From: Nitrososphaerota archaeon
GTDB taxonomy: Archaea > Thermoproteota > Nitrososphaeria > Nitrososphaerales > Nitrosopumilaceae
Assembly (NCBI GenBank): GCA_016215465.1
Contig: JACRJT010000037.1
Location: 1-64,000, forward strand
DNA length: 64,000 nucleotides
Direction: 5' to 3'
A program made the position numbers and the translations under genes. Below, piece after piece: positions 23,312 to 30,071 of this stretch. Within the stretch, counting starts at the first letter, position 1. Every line of letters starts with the position of its first letter. Under the pieces are notes generated by a model, which worked only from the letters and a program-made list of their open reading frames with translations, searched no databases and was not told the DNA's origin.

Positions 23312-23899
23312 TTGGTCGTTTCAATAACAACACTTGCAAAAGAGATCCAAAAACAATTTCCACGTGTTATCAAACCCAACAATTATGCAGACCTCATTTT
23401 AGAGGGAAAGAAAATAAATGCAACCAATAAAAATAATGCAGTAAAAAGAAGAAAGTTTTTAGAATCTGGAATTGTTACACCGTCCACCTTCAACTCATCA
23501 TATTCTAGATTGGGATTGTTAGTACAGTTACCTAACATGGACAAAACTTTTGCAACATCATCATCACGTCGTGGACTTTCATTTAGTCCCAGTTTAACAT
23601 TATCTTGGTTGAATTACGAAAGATATTATATGTATAAACACATTGTTAAAAATCTACAAATTAAGAAAATTGTTTGCAGTGTATTGAAAATACCAATTAA
23701 TTCTTCTTTGGATTCAATACAAAAAAAGATGGAATTGGGAAATGCCATCAAACAGGTAGGTATTTACAAACGAGTTTATGAAAAAATAAAAAGAACACAA
23801 TCTGTTGAAGGTTATATGTGGATGGGTGTTGTAACAATTCCAGCTAGTCATTATTACCTAAGCGACCTATCAAACTCTTTATTACGTAAGGTGAACTAA
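23312..23899 (+). CDS. Unrecognised transposon-borne protein, 195 aa
   Basis: A basic protein without a membrane segment or recognised motif. It includes NNAVKRRKFLESGIVTPSTF near residue 45 and an aromatic WLNYERYYMYKHIVKN stretch near residue 100, both of which could contact nucleic acid. The start is TTG with a TATA-like TTAAATAG about 28 nt upstream. The 52-aa zinc-ribbon gene follows 14 nt after its stop. Its content of S, N, K and I differs from the host proteins nearby. Confidence 0.6.
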   Translation: MVVSITTLAKEIQKQFPRVIKPNNYADLILEGKKINATNKNNAVKRRKFLESGIVTPSTFNSSYSRLGLLVQLPNMDKTFATSSSRRGLSFSPSLTLSWLNYERYYMYKHIVKNLQIKKIVCSVLKIPINSSLDSIQKKMELGNAIKQVGIYKRVYEKIKRTQSVEGYMWMGVVTIPASHYYLSDLSNSLLRKVN

Positions 23900-23913
23900 A
23901 AAGAGGTGATAGA

Positions 23914-24072
23914 ATGTTAGTTGAAATGAAACCAAATGAAGAAACGCGAGGCATGGTCTGTGGAGGATGCGGTCACGCATTTTCAAGTCACAAGATTACT
24001 GTAAATACAAAAACTTCCAAACTAAATGGAAAGTGTAAGGTTTGCGGCTGCAATGGAATATCGGAAGGATAA
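23914..24072 (+). CDS. Small zinc-ribbon protein, 52 aa
   Basis: ATG at 23914 opens a 52-codon frame ending TAA at 24070-24072. It has CGGCGH near residue 16 and CKVCGC near residue 41, the two knuckles of a zinc ribbon. A Shine-Dalgarno-like GAGGTGAT ends four bases before the ATG, so it is probably translated from the mRNA of the upstream 195-aa gene. The first knuckle, GMVCGGCGHAFSS, resembles ribbons of transcription or replication proteins. Its role in the transposon is unknown. Confidence 0.65.
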   Translation: MLVEMKPNEETRGMVCGGCGHAFSSHKITVNTKTSKLNGKCKVCGCNGISEG

Positions 24073-24226
24073 AAATTTAATTTTTTTAATTTCTTTCCAA
24101 CATTTTTAGATTATTTGTAATATCTGTTTACTTTCTCAATTTATTTTCAATCTCGGATTCTGCAAACTTGCCAAGACCTAAAGCGGATTGAATAATAGTA
24201 GTTCGATCAGTAATTATCTTTCAAGA

Positions 24227-25036
24227 TTAAGATACTGGAAGATTGCAATATACACAAAACCTATCGGGTGCAGGAATGCCACATCTTGGACATATGGGGA
24301 TTCTTTTCTTAATCAAGTCAAGGTGTTCTTCAGGCTTATCTATTTGATAAAAAACCTGTTTGCCTTTTCTACCGACCTCATGTATCCAACCAAATCTTAT
24401 GAATAATGCAAATGCAGCTGCCCCCGGCTGTCTATTATTCTCAAAATCTGTCTGATTGATGTCTTCAGCTTGTTTTTTGTATATCGGCTCACGGTTATAT
24501 TTTTCCCAAACCTTCAACACTGTTTTCCACATACGTATGATTTTTGAATCATTATCAAGTAAGCTTCCAAACGAGTATGAAGTGGGTTTTTTCGCAGGAT
24601 TTGCTCTAAAAATAATCTTCCATGTGGAAGGATCATCATTTTTTGTACAACAATAATAAGTTCCACGATGAGGCCAGCTGTTTTTATCAGTGGTGAAATT
24701 AAATTGTAATGTGTATCCTTCAAAATAACTTTCTACTGGCATCATTTGTTCTGACATGAATGGTATTGGTTCAGTTTGAAGAATACGTCTGATTTCCGCA
24801 ATGGATGTATGGCTATTTAATATATAATTTCCAAGATTGATTTGTAGAATTAATTTTCTGTAAATTAGATTATCGAATGCCTTGCTTAAATTGGGGTCTG
24901 TTTTGAATCTGCCAAAACTCTTGAATAAATCTAATTTGTTTTTTAATTCAAAAGTTCCTCGATCCGATCTTTCAATAAACCTCTCGATTAGTCTTTTTTC
25001 CCAAAATTCTAGGCTTTGAGACGCAATTTTTATCAC
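24227..25036 (-). CDS. Transposon-borne protein with winged helix and C-terminal zinc ribbon
   Basis: The 269-aa protein ends with CPRCGIPAPDRFCVYC, a clear zinc ribbon. Before it, AAAFALFIRFGWIHEVGRKG looks like a winged-helix wing. The N-terminal 180 residues (aromatic YFEGYTLQFNF, GTYYCCTKNDDPSTWKIIFR) match nothing I know. A DNA-binding regulator or accessory transposition protein is possible. After the TAA and a nearby TGA, the same frame stays open for 30 more coding-like codons (24128-24220), ending GLGKFAESEIENKLRK, so the protein may once have been longer. Confidence 0.65.
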   Translation of the reverse strand: MIKIASQSLEFWEKRLIERFIERSDRGTFELKNKLDLFKSFGRFKTDPNLSKAFDNLIYRKLILQINLGNYILNSHTSIAEIRRILQTEPIPFMSEQMMPVESYFEGYTLQFNFTTDKNSWPHRGTYYCCTKNDDPSTWKIIFRANPAKKPTSYSFGSLLDNDSKIIRMWKTVLKVWEKYNREPIYKKQAEDINQTDFENNRQPGAAAFALFIRFGWIHEVGRKGKQVFYQIDKPEEHLDLIKKRIPICPRCGIPAPDRFCVYCNLPVS

Positions 25037-25118
25037 TGTTTAAGTAGCCCTTTGTGACTAAAATGTATTTCCAAGCTTGAACGGTTGGAATATCTTTAAA
25101 TAATTTTTAGCAACGATA

Positions 25119-25472
25119 TTGAACGTGACATTGGAAGAAATTAAGAAGATAGTAGAATATAGATTGCCGTTTCAAAGATTAGATCCACGATCTAAGACGT
25201 TGCATGTGTTAGATTGCCTGTTATCTAATTATGAACTACCTCAAACCGTTGAAGAAATACAAAGTTTTACAAACTTGGATAGCACAATCATACAAGAAGC
25301 CTTAGAAGCCTTTGTCAATGAAAAAATCATCATTTTACAAAAAGACGAGGATGAAGCGGCATATGTAGCCAATTTCCATTCACCAAAAACTGCGGGTTTA
25401 TTCCAATATTATAGGGCAGTATTAGATGAGAATTTATCTAATTTAGAATATAACAAAATAGATTTAAAATAG
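25119..25472 (+). CDS. Small HTH-like protein, 117 aa
   Basis: Residues 20-90 suggest a winged helix: DPRSKTLHVLDCLLSNYELP, then TVEEIQSFTNLDSTIIQEAL as a possible recognition region and EKIIILQKDEDEAAYVANF as the wing. It could regulate the element. The TTG start has a TATA-like CTTTAAATAA about 25 nt upstream, so it is probably leaderless. It converges with the 74-aa gene at 25477. Confidence 0.6.
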   Translation: MNVTLEEIKKIVEYRLPFQRLDPRSKTLHVLDCLLSNYELPQTVEEIQSFTNLDSTIIQEALEAFVNEKIIILQKDEDEAAYVANFHSPKTAGLFQYYRAVLDENLSNLEYNKIDLK

Positions 25473-25476
25473 TAAA

Positions 25477-25701
25477 TTACTCCAGCATCGATTCTATCTT
25501 TGAAATCTTCTCAATGAGTTCCTTTTTCTGCCTTTTCAGATAATCTAATTCTGATTGCAATGCCTTTCTTTTAGCCTCAGAACTAGATGCAAGACCGCAA
25601 TACACTTCCTGTTTTTTTCCATCCTCATAGTATGTGAAATAGAGATACTTGTTACCTCTGATCTCCCTGATCCTTGATGACATCTGCTTTACAAAACTCA
25701 T
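25477..25701 (-). CDS. Small coiled-coil protein, 74 aa
   Basis: The first half (RGNKYLYFTYYEDGKKQEVY followed by CGL) has the beta-hairpin pattern of small DNA-binding N-terminal modules found before some recombinases and in DUF6788-type proteins. The second half is a strong coiled coil (LDYLKRQKKELIEKISKIES). The gene is divergent from the transposase, with 71 bp between starts, so it could repress it. This is an inference from position. Confidence 0.6.
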   Translation of the reverse strand: MSFVKQMSSRIREIRGNKYLYFTYYEDGKKQEVYCGLASSSEAKRKALQSELDYLKRQKKELIEKISKIESMLE

Positions 25702-25772
25702 TCAGATTATTAAAAGTTACCCCATAATTATCGGTAATGTTTATATTGTGTTACCCCCGTAATAGAGGTAAG

Positions 25773-26888
25773 ATGAATCCAAGAACTCAACGAGCAAAAC
25801 AAATGATGGAATCAGGTAGTAACGTTTCACAATTTGCCTCAGACAAGTTCACTGTAAGATCACAAACCAATCCAGAGAAATCATACACGATAACCAAGAC
25901 AGATAATGGTCTTGTCTGCGAGTGCCCAGATCATCAAACCAGACAGGCAGATTGCAAGCACATCAAGATAGTTTTACAGGTAATCATGAAAAACAAGTGC
26001 TACCAAGACAACACTTTCAGAATCATGGAGAGGGCAAAACTGCAACTCTGCAAGTTCTGTGATTCAGGCAGAATAACCAAGAAAGGTATGAGAAAGACAA
26101 AAGACGGCATTGTACAGATTTTCAAGTGCCTAGACTGCAAAAAGAGATTTTCAACCAATTTCGGTTTTGAAAAAATGAGACATGATCAGAATACAATCAC
26201 AGGTGCATTGCAGATGTATTATTCTGGTATGTCTGTAAGGGATATAGAAAACCATTATGAAATGTTAGGAATAAAAGTTGACCATTCAACTATCTATGAT
26301 TGGATCTGCAAATACTCCACAATGACTTCAAACTATCTGAATGAAATCGTTCCAAGAGTAGGAAATTGGGTAAGAGCAGACGAGGTTTGGGTAAAGGTTG
26401 CAGGAGAGCAAAAATACCTTTTTGCAAGCATGGATGACGATACAAGATACTGGTTAGCATCAGATTTGGCAGACACAAAATTCCAGCATAACGCAGACAA
26501 ATTGCTTGAACTCACAAAAAAGACGATTGGCAAGAATCCAAGACATTTCATTACTGACGGATTGCCAGCATACAAGAAATCATCAAAGAAAGTGTTTGGC
26601 AAAAAGACAAACCACATGAGACACATTCACATCCAGAAAGACATGAACAATAACAAGATGGAAAGGCTCAACGGTGAGATAAGAGACAGGGAAAAGGTGT
26701 TCAGGGGTCTAAAGAAGAAAGACACGCCAATCTTTGACGGAATGAAAGCATACTATAATTTCACCAAAAAGCACGGTGCTTTGAAAGGCAAGACTCCAGC
26801 GGAACAAGCCATGATAAAGGTAGATGGTTTGAACCGATGGAAAACCATCATACAGAACGCCAGCCTTTACAAGCAAAATCATGAATAA
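25773..26888 (+). CDS. IS6-like DDE transposase with SWIM and zinc-finger N-terminus
   Basis: Three parts are visible. Residues about 20-75 hold a SWIM motif (CECPDHQTRQADCKHIKIV: CxC...CxH). Residues 90-125 form a zinc finger (CKFCDSG and CLDCKKRF). The catalytic RNase H-like domain follows an HTH (MSVRDIENHYEMLGIKVDHS), with the acidic triad in RADEVWVKV, FITDGLPAYKK and NNKMERLNGEIRDREKVFRG, an IS6/IS240-type layout. The ATG at 25773 is preferred to 25737: it has GAGGT 3-8 nt before it, while 25737 lies in a promoter-like TTTATATTG. Fusion of a SWIM domain to this transposase type is noteworthy. All catalytic residues appear intact. Confidence 0.88.
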   Translation: MNPRTQRAKQMMESGSNVSQFASDKFTVRSQTNPEKSYTITKTDNGLVCECPDHQTRQADCKHIKIVLQVIMKNKCYQDNTFRIMERAKLQLCKFCDSGRITKKGMRKTKDGIVQIFKCLDCKKRFSTNFGFEKMRHDQNTITGALQMYYSGMSVRDIENHYEMLGIKVDHSTIYDWICKYSTMTSNYLNEIVPRVGNWVRADEVWVKVAGEQKYLFASMDDDTRYWLASDLADTKFQHNADKLLELTKKTIGKNPRHFITDGLPAYKKSSKKVFGKKTNHMRHIHIQKDMNNNKMERLNGEIRDREKVFRGLKKKDTPIFDGMKAYYNFTKKHGALKGKTPAEQAMIKVDGLNRWKTIIQNASLYKQNHE

Positions 26889-26933
26889 TTTTTTTCGATC
26901 ATCTTAAATAATTACAATCTGTTTTCAAGTAAA

Positions 26934-27146
26934 ATGGAAGTAGATATTGCCACTCTAGTTAGCGTGTTTTTAGCACTTATTGGCGGAATAGTTACTGCGG
27001 TGGTATTTCTGGTGAAACTTTCCGAGAGAGTAAAACATCTTGAAGGTAACCCTTTACTTTTAGCATTTAAACAGATTGAACAAAATTCAGCAATCGATAT
27101 GTTCAGTGATTACATAAAGAAAACGTTGGAGAAGAAAAATGGCTAA
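26934..27146 (+). CDS. Small membrane protein, 70 aa
   Basis: One N-terminal helix (LVSVFLALIGGIVTAVVFLV) is followed by an amphipathic cytoplasmic part ending KKTLEKKNG. A TATA-like CTTAAATAA lies about 28 nt before the ATG, giving it its own promoter after the transposase. Its end overlaps the next gene by 8 nt. Topology (outside short, inside helix) resembles phage-holin or toxin-like small proteins, but no family is recognised. Confidence 0.6.
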   Translation: MEVDIATLVSVFLALIGGIVTAVVFLVKLSERVKHLEGNPLLLAFKQIEQNSAIDMFSDYIKKTLEKKNG

Positions 27147-27354
27147 ATTGACAATCGAAGAGATTCAAAAAAGACAAGAACTTACAGAGAAACTAAAAAC
27201 AAAGGTATTAACCGTAAACGAGGGCGAAGAACTCAAAAGACTTTTAGAAAAGGAAAAGGAACAGGCGACATCTTTAGGAGATATTATTGCTGTACTTGGA
27301 ATAGCGTTCTTGATAGGACTAGTAATCGCGTTTCTTGCAGATGATAAAAAATAA
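27139..27354 (+). CDS. Small membrane protein, 71 aa
   Basis: A charged coiled-coil N-terminus (LTVNEGEELKRLLEKEKEQA) precedes a C-terminal helix (IIAVLGIAFLIGLVIAFL) and a short DDKK end, a tail-anchored layout. It starts inside the previous gene (8-nt overlap), so the two membrane proteins are translationally coupled and may form a complex. It is the last gene before the right transposon end. Confidence 0.6.
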   Translation: MAKLTIEEIQKRQELTEKLKTKVLTVNEGEELKRLLEKEKEQATSLGDIIAVLGIAFLIGLVIAFLADDKK

Positions 27355-27389
27355 CAATCTCATATAACAGACGATTTTTATGTAGTTCG

Positions 27390-27413
27390 GGTCTCGACAA
27401 CCCGACAGAACCC
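27390..27413 (-). repeat. Terminal inverted repeat, right
   Basis: The exact reverse complement of 22767-22790 over 24 bp. Confidence 0.9.
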
Positions 27414-27419
27414 TTTGAA
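27414..27419. repeat. Target-site duplication, right (TTTGAA)
   Basis: Direct copy of 22761-22766, immediately outside the right inverted repeat. Confidence 0.7.
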
Positions 27420-27517
27420 GTTATTTATGGACATTAATTCTCGTGATCGTGCAAGATGTATTTTGAACTAGAATAGATCTGGCCTTGCTCAAATGAAAAT
27501 GTATTAAATAAAAAATG

Positions 27518-27591
27518 TGCCAAGGGTGGGACTTGAATCCACGACAGCTCGGTCTTCAGCCGAGTGCTCTCCCAGGCTGAGCTACCTTGGC
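27518..27591 (-). tRNA. tRNA-Phe (GAA)
   Basis: The minus strand folds as a 74-nt cloverleaf: acceptor GCCAAGG with CCTTGGC and discriminator A, D-arm GCTC/GAGC, anticodon arm CTCGG CTGAAGA CCGAG with anticodon GAA, and T-arm GTGGA TTCAAGT CCCAC. The last T-stem pair is A-C instead of the near-universal G53-C61. No CCA is encoded and no intron is seen. The transposon's right end lies about 100 bp beyond its 3' end. Confidence 0.93.
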
Positions 27592-27652
27592 GTCAATTTT
27601 TCTGTAAACTGGGGGGAATTAAAGTGTCTTTTGCTTTGAAAAAATCCGCAAT

Positions 27653-28189
27653 CTATGGCTTCCAGACTATGTCGCTTGTTCCATTTCGCTTATTGGCGAC
27701 ACGCGCAAGCACAAACAAAAGATCTGATAGTCGATTAAGGTATTTTTGACAGTGTGCGTTGATCTGCTCGTCCTTTGCCAGTGCCACAACATTTGTCTCA
27801 GCTCGTCTAACTATGGTTCTTGCCATGTGCAAATGCGCTGCAATTTGGTGGCCTCCAGGAAGTATGAAGTTTGTAAGGGGACTCAACTCTGCCTCGAATC
27901 TATCTATGCTTTTTTCTAGATTTTCAACCATCTGTGCTGTGATTCTGCTGTTTAGTTTTTCTAAATCTGGATTGGATAGATCAGAGCCTGCAACAAACAG
28001 TTCATTTTGTATTCTTGTAAGTAATTCCTTGATATCTGCATCAACACTGTGTGATAATACTACTCCAAGCGAAGAGTTTGCTTCATCTACTGCCCCATAT
28101 GCAATTATTCGTAAATCTGATTTTGAAACGCGTTTTCCTCCCTGGAGTCCAGTGGTTCCATCATCTCCTGTTTTTGTGTATATTTTCAA
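27653..28189 (-). CDS. Cob(I)alamin adenosyltransferase, PduO type
   Basis: This enzyme adds the 5'-deoxyadenosyl group to cob(I)alamin to make coenzyme B12. The N-terminal IYTKTGDDGTTGLQGG is the ATP-binding loop, followed by DLRIIAYGAVDEANSSLG. The C-terminal half has the trimer and cobalamin-binding residues in FILPGGHQIAAHLHMARTIV and RRAE...LNRLSDLLFVLAR. Length (178 aa) is typical. A B12 coenzyme fits the archaeal methylmalonyl-CoA mutase step of the carbon cycle (not seen here); the CbtAB cobalt system is in this window at 53796. Confidence 0.95.
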   Translation of the reverse strand: MKIYTKTGDDGTTGLQGGKRVSKSDLRIIAYGAVDEANSSLGVVLSHSVDADIKELLTRIQNELFVAGSDLSNPDLEKLNSRITAQMVENLEKSIDRFEAELSPLTNFILPGGHQIAAHLHMARTIVRRAETNVVALAKDEQINAHCQKYLNRLSDLLFVLARVANKRNGTSDIVWKP

Positions 28190-28310
28190 GTAAGAAGATT
28201 TTCGGATTCGCAGTTATTATCTTGTTCGAATTTGATTTCCACAAAATAATTTTACCGATTGGTTTTGCAACTCTGCAATTTATTTATAGGCCGGAGAGGT
28301 ACAGTTTGAC

Positions 28311-28436
28311 ATGGTAAAAAAAGCTACATGCCCATACTGTGAATCAGAATTTGATAGCAACGAAGATCTTTCAAAACACATTGATAGAATACATGGCGAC
28401 TCTGGTTTACTGGAAGGCTCTACAAAAAAATTCTAA
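28311..28436 (+). CDS. Small C2H2 zinc-finger protein, 41 aa
   Basis: ATG at 28311 opens a 41-codon frame with CPYCESEFDSNEDLSKHIDR followed by IH: Cys-x2-Cys and His-x4-His in the classic C2H2 spacing. A TATA-like TTTATAG lies about 28 nt upstream. Stop TAA at 28434-28436. Single C2H2 proteins of this size are common in archaea; targets are unknown. It parallels the two-finger protein at 41377. Confidence 0.75.
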   Translation: MVKKATCPYCESEFDSNEDLSKHIDRIHGDSGLLEGSTKKF

Positions 28437-28525
28437 ACTCCAATTGAACTCAAAACCCAAATTATTTTATTAAATTTTTAATGAATTCGATAGATTAATA
28501 GAATATTTGAAACATGTTGGTATGA

Positions 28526-29053
28526 TTGCTTGAAGATTTTCTAAAAACCGCCATAGAATTAAAGGCCATCCCAAGGCAGGGCTGGATAAACAAGCTTGGC
28601 CTCAAGGATCCAGAATCTGTTGCAGATCATTGTTATTCGATGGCCGTGATGGCAATGATATTTTCGGATTTGAAAAAACTTGACACTGAAAAAATGATCA
28701 AAATGACCCTTTTGCACGATTTGGCAGAAGCCATAACCGGGGATCTTACACCTGACGATGTAATCAAATCAAAAAAAGAGAAAATGGAGAACCGTGCAAT
28801 GAAAAAAATTCTTGCCAATTTACCTGAACCCATCAGAATCAAATATGAAAAACTCTGGATGGAGTATCAGCAAAACAGCACAAGAGAGGCCCGACTCTTA
28901 CACCAAATCGACAAATTGGAAATGGCACTGCAGGCAAAATCCTACAAAAAAAGATTCACAAAAAAACAACTAAAACCGTTTTTTGATTCGGCAAAAAAGG
29001 AAATCACTGACCCCGAACTCAAAAAGGCATTTAAAAAAATTTGTAAGATTTAG
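28526..29053 (+). CDS. HD-domain phosphohydrolase, YfbR/HDDC2-like 5'-nucleotidase
   Basis: The metal-binding residues of the HD superfamily are in VADHCYSMAVMAMIF and LLHDLAEAITGDLTPDD, the pattern of YfbR/HDDC2-type (deoxy)nucleoside monophosphatases. The middle LHQIDKLEMALQAKSY provides the last aspartate. At 175 aa it is a single-domain protein. It may trim deoxynucleotide pools; the exact substrate is not visible. The start codon is TTG, with no nearby ATG in frame. Confidence 0.88.
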   Translation: MLEDFLKTAIELKAIPRQGWINKLGLKDPESVADHCYSMAVMAMIFSDLKKLDTEKMIKMTLLHDLAEAITGDLTPDDVIKSKKEKMENRAMKKILANLPEPIRIKYEKLWMEYQQNSTREARLLHQIDKLEMALQAKSYKKRFTKKQLKPFFDSAKKEITDPELKKAFKKICKI

Positions 29054-29078
29054 AAATCCCCATTGTGCGATTTCTGAT

Positions 29079-29315
29079 GTGTCTGAGCAAGAAAAAGACA
29101 ATCTAATCCGCGCTCAAAACGAGCTTATCGGAGTGTTATTTGAGATAATAAAGAGACTACAGGCAAACAATACCTTGGATGAGGAATATTTCCGGATTAT
29201 TGCAAGTGAGAATGTGGGGAATGCTGACAAAAAACGGCTAGATGAAATCCTCATACAGCGAACAGAAAATAGCAAAATCGTTGCAAAACTTTTGGAAAAA
29301 CTACAGCCCAATTAA
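29079..29315 (+). CDS. Small helical protein, 78 aa
   Basis: From the GTG at 29079 the chain is mostly charged helix: EQEKDNLIRAQNELIGVLFE, then EYFRIIASENVGNADKKRLD and an end EKLQPN. No family is recognised. The reading frame stays open upstream to 28983, but that part overlaps the HD gene in another frame and is unlikely to be used. It converges with the next gene, overlapping by 4 nt. Confidence 0.55.
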   Translation: MSEQEKDNLIRAQNELIGVLFEIIKRLQANNTLDEEYFRIIASENVGNADKKRLDEILIQRTENSKIVAKLLEKLQPN

Positions 29316-29644
29316 TGACAGCTGCAATCATCCCCGTCGTGGTCTGAGAGAACACGTAGTTTCTTTCCGCCCTGCTCAAATCTCGCCTGCACATAATGTG
29401 AGATGTTTGTTATTCGAACAATTGTCGGCTTGTGCTTCCAGCTGCCCTCGTTTTCAAACCATGACTCTATCTCATCAACATCGTAATATTCTCCACTCTC
29501 AAGGGTTCGGATGAACACGTCTTTGATTAACTGCTCGTCTTTGCCAGTTAGGCTTTTCTTGTCATACACCTGGGTCGTGATTTCATTTAGGCGAATTATG
29601 GTGTTGTTTGACAGCGGCATAATTTCCATGCCTTGTGATGTCAT
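29312..29644 (-). CDS. Uncharacterised protein with Cys/His/Asp tail, 110 aa
   Basis: A soluble helical protein: TGKDEQLIKDVFIRTLESGE, then YYDVDEIESWFENEGSWKH. It ends SDHDGDDCSCH, a compact set of possible metal ligands. I recognise no domain. The conserved-looking DVDEIESWF segment suggests a small interaction domain. It is divergent from the 115-aa gene at 29699. Confidence 0.65.
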   Translation of the reverse strand: MTSQGMEIMPLSNNTIIRLNEITTQVYDKKSLTGKDEQLIKDVFIRTLESGEYYDVDEIESWFENEGSWKHKPTIVRITNISHYVQARFEQGGKKLRVLSDHDGDDCSCH

Positions 29645-29698
29645 ATAAAATATCGTCTGACTGACTACGTTTTAATAATTAATTTTGTACACTGAGTC

Positions 29699-30046
29699 AT
29701 GCAGTACTTTCAGGCATTAAAGATGGGACAAAAAAGAGTCCAGGCCTCAAGGGACTATCTAAACAAGCTGACAAACAATAGGGCAATGCCAGCACTTGCA
29801 CTGCGAGACACAAAGTCAGATGTCTGGGAGCCAGTAGGCGAAGAAAATTATTATGCGATAGTTGACGAATCAAGCGGATTTGTCCTGACTGATACTAGCG
29901 GATACATCATATCTATTTGTGACAAGGATGGTTTCTCAAAGACACTAGTTCAAGGTGTGACTCAGGAGCAAAAAGAGCATATTGTCAAGGAGTTTGAAAA
30001 GGACAACGTACCACAATTCAAGGGTAAAGTAATTCTTCCAGTATAG
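29699..30046 (+). CDS. Uncharacterised protein, 115 aa
   Basis: A soluble protein with a helical N-terminus (QASRDYLNKLTNNRAMPALA) and a beta-rich centre (NYYAIVDESSGFVLTDTSGY). It contains no cofactor motif I recognise. It ends 25 nt before the ornithine cyclodeaminase gene on the same strand, so they may be co-transcribed. Confidence 0.65.
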   Translation: MQYFQALKMGQKRVQASRDYLNKLTNNRAMPALALRDTKSDVWEPVGEENYYAIVDESSGFVLTDTSGYIISICDKDGFSKTLVQGVTQEQKEHIVKEFEKDNVPQFKGKVILPV

Positions 30047-30071
30047 GAACAAAACAACAAAACTAGAGGCG

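Larger units (their letters stand above)
22767..27413. mobile_element. Complete 4.65-kb transposon with SWIM-DDE (IS6-like) transposase and passenger genes
   Basis: Perfect 24-bp terminal inverted repeats begin GGGTTCTGTCGGG at the left (22767-22790) and lie inverted at 27390-27413. TTTGAA is duplicated outside both ends. The element carries a DDE transposase (25773-26888) and about nine other frames: four small membrane proteins, a zinc ribbon, a protein with a winged helix and zinc ribbon, a small HTH-like protein, a coiled-coil protein and an unrecognised 195-aa protein. End sequence and transposase both resemble the IS6/IS240 family, which normally carries only its transposase and makes 8-bp duplications; size, cargo and the 6-bp duplication are atypical. 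The intact repeats suggest a recent insertion. Confidence 0.85.

Noticed and set aside
22767-27413. Reading the element as a casposon or integrative plasmid
   Set aside because: No Cas1-like, PolB or tyrosine recombinase gene is present; a DDE transposase with matched ends explains it.
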